Below the pieces are notes generated by a model. The model made no database searches, had not been told where the DNA came from, and worked only from the letters and a program-made list of their open reading frames with translations. A stretch of DNA of 32,240 nucleotides from assembly GCA_039812375.1 (NCBI GenBank), contig JBDIAO010000029.1:1-32240 (forward strand), given 5' to 3'. The DNA is from JAGOME01 sp039812375. GTDB taxonomy: Bacteria > Actinomycetota > Actinomycetes > Actinomycetales > Dermatophilaceae. Below, piece after piece: positions 6,477 through 14,234 of the stretch; positions within the stretch are counted from its first letter, which is position 1; every line of letters starts with the position of its first letter. The translations under genes and the position numbers were made by a program.

Positions 6477-9184
6477 TGCTCGCCTCCTGGCTCAGTGCTG
6501 GCGTCGTGGTCGTTGTCATTGTCCCGGTCACGGCCGCCAGAGCCGGCCATGTCAGGTTCAGACGGTACGCCATCGAACGCGGTGTCGGCAGCAGGTGAGC
6601 GCCCGGGGGGCCTGATTGCGTCGCTGTCGGCGTCACGGTTAGTGCCGGCGTCACGGTTGGTGCCGGCATCCGGGTCGGTGTCGACTGTGCTCTCGTCATC
6701 CTCGTCCTTCTCTGGATTGCGCGCGACCGCGACCACCCGGTCACCTGCTCCGGGCTTGACGAGGATGACGCCTTGAGTGTTGCGCCCCTTCGGCGCAATC
6801 GTGGCGGTGGAGGCGCGCACGAGGTTGCCCCTCTCGAAGACGACGAGCAACTCGTCGTCCCCGGTCGTGGTCAGGGCGCCGGCGAGGTCGCCGTTGCGGT
6901 CGGTGATCTTCGCCACGTGCACCCCCAGGGTGGCCCGGCCCTTAGCCGTCCACTCGACGGCTGGGCTGCGTTTGGCCATCCCGTTCTCGAAGACGACGAA
7001 CACATCCGGCTCGGCACCAGCCTCGATGACCGCCATGGTCAGCAGGGTGTCACCGCCGCGGAACTTCATCCCGGTCACCCCGGACGTCGAGCGCCCCATC
7101 GGGCGCAGCTGGGAGTCATCGGCGTGGAAGCGCACCGACATTCCCTTGCGGGAGACCAGGAGCAGGTCGTCCCGGGACTCGACGAGGTCCGCGCCGACGA
7201 GCTCGTCACCTTCGCGCAGGTTGATCGCGATGAGCCCGCCGGAACGGGGGGAGTCGTAGTCGGCGAGCCGAGTCTTCTTCACCAGGCCCTGCCGGGTCGC
7301 CAGGACCAGGTATGCCGCATCGTCGTAGCCCTCGATCGCGAGTACCCGGGCGATCTCCTCACCGGGCCGGAAGGCCATGATGTTCGCTACGTGCACGCCC
7401 TTGGCGTCCCGTCCGGCGTCGGGTAGCTCATAGGCCTTGGCCCGGTAGACCCGGCCCAGGTTCGTGAAGAACAGCAGCCAGTGGTGCGAGGTTGTCGCGA
7501 AGAAGTGCTCGACCATGTCCTCACCGCGTAGCTGGGCGCCACGCACCCCCTTCCCGCCAGGCTTCTGGGTGCGGTAGGCATCGACCCGGGTGCGCTTGGC
7601 GTAGCCCCCCCGGGTGATGGTCACGACGACGTCCTCCTTGGGGATGAGGTCCTCCATGGACATATCCCCGTCGAAGGGCACGATCTGGGTGCGCCGCTCG
7701 TCGCCGAATCGTTGGACGATTACGTCGAGCTCGTCGGCGACGATGGTGCGCTGCCGGCTCGGGGTGGCGAGGATGTCTCGCAGGTCGTCGATGAGCCGCT
7801 GGAGTTCGTCGTGGTCATCGACGATCTTCTGCCGCTCCAGGGCGGCCAGACGGCGCAGCTGCATGTCGAGGATGGCCCGCGCCTGGATCTCGTCGATATC
7901 AAGGAGCGCGATCAGCCCGTCCCTGGCCTCTTCGACGGTGCGCGAGCGCCGGATCAAGGCGATGACCTCGTCGAGCTGGTCAAGTGCCTTGAGGTAGCCG
8001 CGCAGAATGTGGATGTCCTTCTCGGCCTTGTCGAGCCGGAAGGCGGTCCGCCGCTGGATGACGGTGATCTGGTGCTCGACCCAGAGCCGGACGAACGCGT
8101 CGACGGGCAGAGTCCGGGGAACTCCGTCGACGAGGGCGAGCATGTTCGCCCCGAACGTGGTCTGGAGCTGGGTGTGCTTGTAGAGGTTGTTCAGGACCAC
8201 CTTGGCCACCGCGTCCCGCTTGAGGACGATGACGAGCCGCTGTCCGGTGCGCCCGCTGGTCTCGTCGCGGATGTCCGCGATGCCCTGAATCCGCCCGTCC
8301 TTGACGTGCTCGGCGATCTTCGCAGCGAGGGAGTCCGGGTTGACCTGATAGGGGAGTTCGGTGACGACGAGGCACTGCCGGCCGTGGATCTCCTCGACCT
8401 GCACGACGGCCCGCATGATGATCGAGCCACGACCGGTGCGGTAGGCCTCCTCGATCCCGCGCTGGCCCATGATGAGGGCCCCGGTGGGGAAGTCCGGGCC
8501 CTTGATCCGCCCTATGACCGCGACGGCGATCTCTTCCCGGGTCGCGGTGGGGTTGGCCAGCACCCACTGCGCCGCGTCGGCGACCTCGCGCAGGTTGTGC
8601 GGGGGGATCTGGGTGGCCATTCCGACGGCGATCCCGGAGCTGCCGTTGACGAGCAGGTTGGGGAAGCGGCTCGGCAGGACCGTCGGCTCCTGGGTCTTGC
8701 CGTCGTAGTTCGCCATGAAATCGACGGTGTCCTGCTCGATGTCCCGGACCATCTCCACCGACAGCGGCGCCATCCGGCACTCGGTGTATCGGGGAGCCGC
8801 CGCAGGGTCGTCGCCGGGGGAGCCGAAGTTGCCCTGCCCCTGGACGAGCGGGTAGCGCATCGACCAGTCCTGGACCAGGCGGACGAGGGCGTCATAGATC
8901 GCGGTGTCGCCGTGCGGGTGGTACTGGCCCATCACATCGCCGACGACGCGGCTGCACTTGTTGAACCCGCGGTCGGGTCGGTAGCCACCGTCCCACATCG
9001 CGTAGAGCACCCGACGGTGCACCGGCTTGAGCCCGTCGCGAACATCGGGCAGCGCCCGGGAGACAATGACCGACATCGCGTACTCGATGTAGGACCGCTG
9101 CATCTCTGTGTTGAGGTCCACCGGTTCGGTGCGGTCCACCGGTTCGGCGCGGTCCACCTCAGTCGGCGGCATCTGGTCGGTCAT
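6473..9184 (-). CDS. gyrA: DNA gyrase subunit A
   Basis: 903 residues, full length. GyrA cuts and rejoins DNA in the A2B2 gyrase that introduces negative supercoils. Visible hallmarks: N-terminal SYIEYAMSVIVSRALPDVRDGLKPVHRR; the quinolone-determining region HPHGDTAIYDALVRL (Thr94 and Asp98 at the positions of E. coli Ser83 and Asp87); catalytic Tyr133 in AAPRYTECRMAPL; and a GyrA box variant, QKPGGKGVRG, before the C-terminal beta-pinwheel. The last 75 or so residues form an acidic Asp/Asn-rich tail with short repeats (DAGTNRDAGTNRDA). The N-terminus also has a repeated EPVDR segment. ATG 9184 is supported by a GAGGAC ribosome binding site. It follows gyrB after 132 bp and overlaps the DUF3566 gene by 4 bp. 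Confidence 0.98.
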   Translation of the reverse strand: MTDQMPPTEVDRAEPVDRTEPVDLNTEMQRSYIEYAMSVIVSRALPDVRDGLKPVHRRVLYAMWDGGYRPDRGFNKCSRVVGDVMGQYHPHGDTAIYDALVRLVQDWSMRYPLVQGQGNFGSPGDDPAAAPRYTECRMAPLSVEMVRDIEQDTVDFMANYDGKTQEPTVLPSRFPNLLVNGSSGIAVGMATQIPPHNLREVADAAQWVLANPTATREEIAVAVIGRIKGPDFPTGALIMGQRGIEEAYRTGRGSIIMRAVVQVEEIHGRQCLVVTELPYQVNPDSLAAKIAEHVKDGRIQGIADIRDETSGRTGQRLVIVLKRDAVAKVVLNNLYKHTQLQTTFGANMLALVDGVPRTLPVDAFVRLWVEHQITVIQRRTAFRLDKAEKDIHILRGYLKALDQLDEVIALIRRSRTVEEARDGLIALLDIDEIQARAILDMQLRRLAALERQKIVDDHDELQRLIDDLRDILATPSRQRTIVADELDVIVQRFGDERRTQIVPFDGDMSMEDLIPKEDVVVTITRGGYAKRTRVDAYRTQKPGGKGVRGAQLRGEDMVEHFFATTSHHWLLFFTNLGRVYRAKAYELPDAGRDAKGVHVANIMAFRPGEEIARVLAIEGYDDAAYLVLATRQGLVKKTRLADYDSPRSGGLIAINLREGDELVGADLVESRDDLLLVSRKGMSVRFHADDSQLRPMGRSTSGVTGMKFRGGDTLLTMAVIEAGAEPDVFVVFENGMAKRSPAVEWTAKGRATLGVHVAKITDRNGDLAGALTTTGDDELLVVFERGNLVRASTATIAPKGRNTQGVILVKPGAGDRVVAVARNPEKDEDDESTVDTDPDAGTNRDAGTNRDADSDAIRPPGRSPAADTAFDGVPSEPDMAGSGGRDRDNDNDHDASTEPGGEQ

Positions 9185-9235
9185 CGTCAGGTCCTCGGCT
9201 CAGGCGGCTCAGGCGGCTCGGTCGGAAGGAGGGGG

Positions 9236-9320
9236 GTATGCCGGGTGCGGCCGGTGGCGGCGCACGGCAGATAACTCAGGGGGCACACGGCATACGACTC
9301 AGGCACGGCATACGACTCAG
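9236..9320. repeat. gyrB-gyrA spacer: inverted repeat with tandem right arm
   Basis: GTATGCCG (9236-9243) is the reverse complement of CGGCATAC at 9288-9295 and again at 9306-9313. The second and third elements are part of a 17-bp direct repeat CACGGCATACGACTCAG (9286-9302 and 9304-9320), the last copy running into the gyrB stop codon (9317-9319). The RNA can fold in two alternative ways. A role in processing or partial termination between gyrB and gyrA is possible. Confidence 0.6.
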
Positions 9321-11434
9321 ATGTCGAGGAAGCGGACGTCTCGGGCATTCCGTTGGATGAAGGTGCGCCGGGACTCGACGTCCTCACCCATGAGGATCGA
9401 GAAGATCTCGTCGGCAGCGGCCGCGTCGTCGAGGGTTACCTGGAGCAGGACCCGGTGGTCGGGGTCCATCGTGGTCTCCCACAGCTCCTGGTAGTCCATC
9501 TCGCCGAGACCCTTGTAGCGCTGGATCCCGTTTTCCTTGGGCAGCCGCCTGCCGTCGTGGCGGCCCTGGGCGATCAGGGCGTCGCGCTCGCGGTCGGTGA
9601 AGGCGAACTCGTGCCCGGCGTTGCTCCACTTGATCCGGTAGAGCGGGGGCTGGGCGAGATAGACATAGCCGGCCTCGATGAGCGGCTTCATGAACCGGAA
9701 CAGCAGGGTCAGCAGCAGCGTGCGGATGTGCATGCCGTCGACGTCGGCGTCTGCCATCAGGACGATCTTGTGGTAGCGCGCCTTGTCGAGGTCGAAGTCC
9801 TCGCCGATGCCGGTGCCGAACGCGGAGATCAGTGCCTGCACCTCGTTGTTGCCCAGGGCTTTGTCCAGCCGGGCCCGCTCGACGTTGAGGATCTTGCCCC
9901 GGATCGGCAGGATCGCCTGGGTGTGCGGGTTACGTCCGCGCACCGCGGAACCGCCAGCGGAGTCGCCCTCGACGATGAACACCTCGGAGACGGCCGGGTC
10001 TTTGCTCTGGCAGTCGCGCAGTTTCCCCGGCAAGCCCCCGGACTCCAGGACTCGTTTGCGGGTCGCCTCGCGGGCCTTGCGGGCCGCCATCCGGGCCGTG
10101 GCAGCCTGGATGGCCTTGCGGACGATGTCCTTGCCCTCGCCAGGGTGGCGCTCGAGCCAGTCCCCGAAGGCGTCGGTCATCGCTCGCTGGACGAACCCCT
10201 TGACCTCGGAGTTGCCCAACTTGGTCTTGGTCTGACCCTCGAACTGGGGATCGGTGAGCTTGACCGAGATGACTGCGGTCAGGCCCTCGCGGGCGTCGTC
10301 GCCGGTGAGGTTCTCGTCCTTGTCCTTGAGCAGGTTCTGCCGGCGGGCGAAGTCGTTGATGAGCTTGGTCAGCGCCGCCCGGAAGCCCTCCTCGTGAGTG
10401 CCCCCCTCGTGGGTGTTGATCGTGTTCGCGTAGGTGTGCACCGACTCGGAGTACGCGTTCGTCCACTGCATCGCGAGCTCGAGGCTGAGGGACTTGCCCT
10501 CGTCCTCGACGTCGATGGAGATGACCTCGGGGTGGACCGGTTCAGAGCGCTTGGAGGTCACCAGGTGCCGGACGTAGTCGACCAGGCCACCGTCGTAGCG
10601 ATACGACACGGTGCGCGCCTTGGTCCGTCGTGGCGGCTGGGTCGCTTCTCCGGCGGTGGCGTCGTCCGTGGTGGTGCCGGCGGTGGCGGAGCCGTTCTCG
10701 TCGTCGGTTTCGACCTCGGTGACGTCGGCGTCGACCCCGTCGAGATCGGGCTCGTCGCCATCGCGGCTCTCCGGCACGCGCTCGTCGATGAGCGTGATCC
10801 GCAACCCCTTGTTGAGGAAGGCCATCTGCTGGAACCGTGAACGTATCGTCTCGTAGTCGTAGACGGTGGTCTCGAAAATCTCCGGGTTGGCCCAGAAGGT
10901 GATCGTTGTCCCGGTCCGGTCGCTTTCCTCCATCTGCCGCAGCGGCCCGATGGGGACACCGTTCTCGAAGGACATCCGGTAGGCGTGCCCCCGCCGGCGG
11001 ACACAGACGTCCATCCGCGCCGAGAGCGCGTTGACGACCGAGGATCCCACACCGTGCAGGCCCCCGGAGACCTTGTATCCGCCGCCCCCGAACTTTCCGC
11101 CGGCATGCAACTGGGTGAGGACGAGCTCGACGCCGCTGATCCCCTCTGTCGGATGGATCGCGGTCGGGATGCCGCGGCCGTTGTCCTTGACCCGGACGCC
11201 GCCGTCCGCGAGCAGGGTGACGTCGATGGCGTCGGCAAAACCCGCGAGGGCCTCGTCGACGGAGTTGTCGACGATCTCCCAGACGAGGTGGTGCAGACCG
11301 CGTTCCCCGGTGGACCCGATATACATCCCAGGGCGCTTGCGGACCGCCTCCAGCCCCTCGAGGACGGTGATCGCCGAGATGTCGTATGCCGGGAGCTTCT
11401 CCTCGGGGGCGGGGTGGTGCTCGGCGTCGGTCAC
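9317..11434 (-). CDS. gyrB: DNA gyrase subunit B
   Basis: 705 residues from GTG 11434, which has a good ribosome binding site (GAGGAG, 6 bases upstream) and gives the usual N-terminus ahead of AYDISAITVLEGLEAVRKRP. GyrB is the ATPase subunit of gyrase. Seen in order: GHKL ATPase (EIVDNSVDEA, DNGRGIPTAIHP, GGLHGVGSSVVNALS), transducer region (SYRYDGGLVDYV, TINTHEGGTHEEGF), Toprim domain (VEGDSAGGSAVRGR, PIRGKILNVE, MADADVDGMHI) and the C-terminal IQRYKGLGEM plus RRTFIQRNA. About residues 216-272 are an acidic, Thr/Ala-rich insertion, a known variable site in actinobacteria. The gene is first in a gyrB-gyrA-DUF3566 unit. No recF or DUF721 gene precedes it. Confidence 0.98.
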   Translation of the reverse strand: MTDAEHHPAPEEKLPAYDISAITVLEGLEAVRKRPGMYIGSTGERGLHHLVWEIVDNSVDEALAGFADAIDVTLLADGGVRVKDNGRGIPTAIHPTEGISGVELVLTQLHAGGKFGGGGYKVSGGLHGVGSSVVNALSARMDVCVRRRGHAYRMSFENGVPIGPLRQMEESDRTGTTITFWANPEIFETTVYDYETIRSRFQQMAFLNKGLRITLIDERVPESRDGDEPDLDGVDADVTEVETDDENGSATAGTTTDDATAGEATQPPRRTKARTVSYRYDGGLVDYVRHLVTSKRSEPVHPEVISIDVEDEGKSLSLELAMQWTNAYSESVHTYANTINTHEGGTHEEGFRAALTKLINDFARRQNLLKDKDENLTGDDAREGLTAVISVKLTDPQFEGQTKTKLGNSEVKGFVQRAMTDAFGDWLERHPGEGKDIVRKAIQAATARMAARKAREATRKRVLESGGLPGKLRDCQSKDPAVSEVFIVEGDSAGGSAVRGRNPHTQAILPIRGKILNVERARLDKALGNNEVQALISAFGTGIGEDFDLDKARYHKIVLMADADVDGMHIRTLLLTLLFRFMKPLIEAGYVYLAQPPLYRIKWSNAGHEFAFTDRERDALIAQGRHDGRRLPKENGIQRYKGLGEMDYQELWETTMDPDHRVLLQVTLDDAAAADEIFSILMGEDVESRRTFIQRNARDVRFLDI

Positions 11435-11546
11435 GTCGCTCCTCGTCGTCACGGTCCTCAGCCCGGGGTCGATCCAGGGTCGGTGGCCCCGGACCCGGGA
11501 CACGCGCCCGGCGGGCGGTATGCCGCGAGGCGCGTGACTGTCCTCC

Positions 11547-11552
11547 ATTCTA
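11547..11552 (-). promoter_or_regulatory. Candidate -10 box of the gyrB operon
   Basis: On the minus strand TAGAAT (11552-11547) is a good actinobacterial -10 match in an otherwise GC-rich spacer, about 113 bases before the gyrB start. No convincing -35 hexamer is seen, which is common for gyrase promoters and for extended or supercoil-sensitive promoters. Confidence 0.4.
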
Positions 11553-11734
11553 GTGGTCCAGGGGCGCTGGTCTGGCCATGGGAGGCCCGTGGCGGGCGGT
11601 TTCCCGGTCGAAGCGATCCGGTCGTGACTCCCCACACGCGCACCGGGCCCTGGCAAGCGCAGGACGGCAGGAGCGAGGCGCAGTTCCGGCGGCTGGCGGC
11701 ATACCCTGTCGGTCTCCGAGATCCGCAAGGAAAT

Positions 11735-11750
11735 ATACCCATGGGGGTAT
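11735..11750 (+). promoter_or_regulatory. CsoR/CstR-like palindromic operator
   Basis: ATACCCATGGGGGTAT has perfect 6-bp arms (ATACCC and GGGTAT) around ATGG, close to the operator style of the CsoR/CstR/RcnR repressor family (ATACCC...GGGTAT). It lies just before TAGGCT (11755-11760), a possible -10 box, so a bound repressor would block polymerase. The gene controlled, a thioredoxin-rhodanese fusion, fits persulfide or copper control. The regulator is not in this window. Confidence 0.65.
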
Positions 11751-11810
11751 CCGTTAGGCTGGGGTGGAGAATGGCCGCAGGACGGCCGCTGACATCGTGA
11801 AAGGACGGCC

Positions 11811-12512
11811 ATGGCCACGATCAACCTCACCGACGCCGACTTCGAGCAGGCGATCGAGGGCAACGACATCCTCCTCGTCGACTTCTGGGCGTCCTGGTGT
11901 GGCCCGTGTCGGCAGTTCGCCCCCGTCTACGAGGCGTCCTCGGACAAGCACCCGGACGTCGTCTTCGCCAAGGTGGACACCGAGGCCGAGCGCGGGATCG
12001 CCGCCGCAGCGAACATCACCTCGATTCCCACCCTCATGGCGTTCCGGGAAGGGGTCCTCGTCTTCGCCCGTCCCGGGGCCCTGCCCGCCGCGGGACTGGA
12101 GCAGGTCATCGAGGCGGTCAAGGGCTTGGACATGACCGACGTGCACGCGCAGGTCGCGGCTCAGCAGGCGCTGGTGGACAAGCCCCGCGAGGTCCAGGTG
12201 GCCGACCTCGCCGCGGCGAGCGTCGACCCCGAGCACGTCGTCGTCGACGTTCGTGAGCCCATGGAGTATCGCGCTGGCCATGTTCCCGGGGCACTGCTCG
12301 TGCCGCTGGGCCGGTTGGCCGGGAAGGTCGACGAGCTACCTCGGGACCGGCAGGTGCACGTCATCTGCGCGACCGGAAACCGTTCGCTGACGGCCGCGGA
12401 CCTGTTGCGCCGGGCCGGCATCGAGGCCTACTCGGTTGCCGGCGGCACCCAGGAGTGGGCGGCCCAGGGGCGGGAGATCGTCACCGGACCGTATGCCACC
12501 GCACCCGCCTGA
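11811..12512 (+). CDS. Thioredoxin-rhodanese fusion protein
   Basis: 233 residues in two domains. Residues 1-108 are a thioredoxin with the active site WCGPC (Cys30, Cys33) and the cis-proline loop SIPT (Pro73). Residues 120-225 are a single-domain rhodanese (VVVDVREPMEYRAGHVPGA) with the persulfide-forming loop CATGNR (Cys186) and the terminal GGTQEWAAQG. The fusion would let the thioredoxin part reduce the persulfide formed on the rhodanese cysteine, so sulfur transfer or persulfide detoxification in the cytoplasm is the likely job; this is inferred from the domains. ATG 11811 has an AAAGGA ribosome binding site. A CsoR/CstR-like operator lies in its promoter. Its last 20 bases overlap the next gene's proposed start. 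Confidence 0.9.
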   Translation: MATINLTDADFEQAIEGNDILLVDFWASWCGPCRQFAPVYEASSDKHPDVVFAKVDTEAERGIAAAANITSIPTLMAFREGVLVFARPGALPAAGLEQVIEAVKGLDMTDVHAQVAAQQALVDKPREVQVADLAAASVDPEHVVVDVREPMEYRAGHVPGALLVPLGRLAGKVDELPRDRQVHVICATGNRSLTAADLLRRAGIEAYSVAGGTQEWAAQGREIVTGPYATAPA

Positions 12513-14004
12513 CCGGGACGAACCCGCCGGATCCCGGCATCGCGACATCCTTGTCGTCGGGGCCGGGATCTCCGGGATCGGAATCGCCCACTACCTCGCG
12601 GCCCAGCTCCCGGGGGCGAGCTTTGCGGTCCTGGAGGCCCGGGAGGCGATCGGGGGGACCTGGGACGTGTTCCGCTATCCCGGTCTGCGTTCGGATTCTG
12701 ACCTGCATACGTTCGGCTACGCGTTCCGCCCCTGGCGTGAGGAGACCTCCATCGCCTCCGGGGAGGCGATCCTGCGCTACCTCGACGACACCGTGGCTCA
12801 GGAGGGTCTCGCTGCCGCCATCATCCTCGGCCGCCGGGTGCTCAGCGCGAACTGGTCCCCGGGCCGGGCGTGCTGGGTGCTCGCTGTCCAGGACGTGGCC
12901 ACGGGGCAGGTGGGCACGTGGACCTGCCGCTGGCTGGTCAGCGCAGCCGGCTACTACCGCTACGACGAGGGGCACACGCCGCAGTTCCCGGGCCTGGCTG
13001 ACTACACCGGGATCCTGGTCCATCCCCAGCACTGGCCGGCGGACCTGGACTGGGCAGGCAAGTCAGTGGTTGTCATCGGCAGCGGCGCCACCGCGATCAC
13101 TCTCGTGCCGGCGCTCGCGCAGACCGCGGCACATGTGACAATGCTCCAGCGCACACCCACCTATGTCATCTCGCTGTCCTCCCGGGACGGCGCGGCCCAG
13201 TGGGCGCGCCGCGTGCTCGGCGACCAGCGGGCGCATCAGCTCGTGCGGGCCCGCAACGCCCGGATCCAGCAGCTGAGCTGGCTGGCCTGCCGGCGCTTCC
13301 CGCGGACAGCACGCCGGCTCATCCGGCGGCAGAACATCGCCTCTCTGCCACCGGGCTATCCCGTTGACGTCCACTTCAACCCGCCCTACGACCCCTGGGA
13401 CCAGCGGTTGTGCATCGCGCCGGACGGGGACTTCTTTACGGCGATCCGGGCGGGACGGGCGAGTGTGGTCACCGACCGGATCGCCGCCTTCACCCCCTCT
13501 GGAGTTGCGCTGGAGTCCGGAAAAAACCTCGAGGCAGACATCGTCGTCACCGCGACCGGGCTCGACCTGCTGCCCTTCGGCGGGATTGAGATGAGCCTGG
13601 GCGGCACACCGGTGGAGCTGTCCCGGCACGTCGCCCACCGGGGCGTCATGCTCGACGGCATACCCAACTTCGCCTACGTCATCGGTTACACGAACGGGTC
13701 GTGGACGATGAAGGTGGGCCTCGTCGGCAACTACCTCACCCGTCTGCTGCGGTATATGGCTCAGGGCGGGTATGCCGTGTGCTGCCCGCGCTTGCCCGCT
13801 GGCGGCATACCGACAGCGCCGCTGCTCGACTTCGGAGCAGGCTACGTCCAGCGCTCAGCCGACCTGCTCCCCAGGCAGGGGAGAACCGAACCGTGGCGGA
13901 CCTCGACGAGCTATTTCGCCGACGTCCGGCGGTTGGTGCGCGCGCCTGTGGACGACGGCAACCTCGCTTTCAGCCAGGCTGCGAGCGGGGCGTTGCTGAG
14001 CTGA
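12493..14004 (+). CDS. FAD/NADPH-dependent monooxygenase, Baeyer-Villiger type
   Basis: 503 residues. Class B flavoprotein monooxygenases use FAD, NADPH and oxygen to oxidise ketones or heteroatoms. Seen here: the FAD-binding Rossmann motif VVGAGISGIG (from residue 21), GGTWDVFRYPGLRSDSDLHT, a fingerprint YTGILVHPQHW at residue 171 (family consensus FxGxxxHxxxW, with Tyr for Phe), the second Rossmann motif VVVIGSGATAITLVPAL, and the ATG motif near residue 353 (VTATGLDLLPF). The substrate cannot be told. ATG 12493 is chosen; it overlaps the thioredoxin-rhodanese gene by 20 bp, suggesting one transcript, so it may share the CsoR/CstR-like control. A start further downstream would cut into the Rossmann fold. 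Confidence 0.9.
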   Translation: MPPHPPDRDEPAGSRHRDILVVGAGISGIGIAHYLAAQLPGASFAVLEAREAIGGTWDVFRYPGLRSDSDLHTFGYAFRPWREETSIASGEAILRYLDDTVAQEGLAAAIILGRRVLSANWSPGRACWVLAVQDVATGQVGTWTCRWLVSAAGYYRYDEGHTPQFPGLADYTGILVHPQHWPADLDWAGKSVVVIGSGATAITLVPALAQTAAHVTMLQRTPTYVISLSSRDGAAQWARRVLGDQRAHQLVRARNARIQQLSWLACRRFPRTARRLIRRQNIASLPPGYPVDVHFNPPYDPWDQRLCIAPDGDFFTAIRAGRASVVTDRIAAFTPSGVALESGKNLEADIVVTATGLDLLPFGGIEMSLGGTPVELSRHVAHRGVMLDGIPNFAYVIGYTNGSWTMKVGLVGNYLTRLLRYMAQGGYAVCCPRLPAGGIPTAPLLDFGAGYVQRSADLLPRQGRTEPWRTSTSYFADVRRLVRAPVDDGNLAFSQAASGALLS

Positions 14005-14030
14005 CCGGGACGCTCCCTCGGTCACGGTGG

Positions 14031-14070
14031 CGGGCGGGGTCGCTGCGGGCGGGGTCGCTGCGGGCGCTGC
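14031..14070. repeat. 15-bp tandem repeat after the monooxygenase gene
   Basis: CGGGCGGGGTCGCTG occurs at 14031-14045 and 14046-14060, with a partial third copy to about 14070. It lies 27 bp after the monooxygenase stop. No function is evident. Confidence 0.6.
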
Positions 14071-14188
14071 GCTGTCTCGGGTTCCGGCTTGCGGTTGCCG
14101 TATTCGGAACGGTCGCCGAGAATGGCACTCGGCAGGGGTGCCGCGAGCATCAGGGTCTCTGAATCAGGGGCAGCTGATCTCCTTGGTG

Positions 14189-14204
14189 TCACTGCCGCCA
14201 GTGA
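14189..14204 (+). promoter_or_regulatory. Inverted repeat before the Hsp70-like gene
   Basis: TCACTG-CCGC-CAGTGA is a perfect 6-bp inverted repeat, 30 bp before the start codon of the Hsp70-like gene. It could be an operator for the LuxR-type regulator encoded next or a leader hairpin. The leader ends in GAGGGGA, a usable ribosome binding site. Confidence 0.4.
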
Positions 14205-14234
14205 TGTCAAGAGGCTCCGAGGGGAAACGGAACG

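Larger units (their letters stand above)
11435..11810. other. Divergent gyrB / thioredoxin intergenic region
   Basis: 376 bp with no gene. It contains the leftward gyrB -10 candidate, the rightward thioredoxin promoter with its palindromic operator, and a distant inverted pair GGTATGCCGC (11518-11527) and GCGGCATACC (11696-11705). Long frames here are open only because of high GC. Confidence 0.6.

Noticed and set aside
8885..8925. Thr94 of GyrA as a fluoroquinolone-resistance change
   Set aside because: Thr occurs naturally at this position in some susceptible bacteria, and Asp98 is intact, so resistance cannot be claimed.
7712..9274. 520-codon plus-strand open frame across gyrA
   Set aside because: It lies wholly opposite the conserved gyrA gene and reflects high GC at third codon positions.
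11435..11869. 145-residue N-terminal extension of gyrB
   Set aside because: The extension is unlike any gyrase and covers the divergent promoter region; GTG 11434 has a proper ribosome binding site and the right N-terminus.
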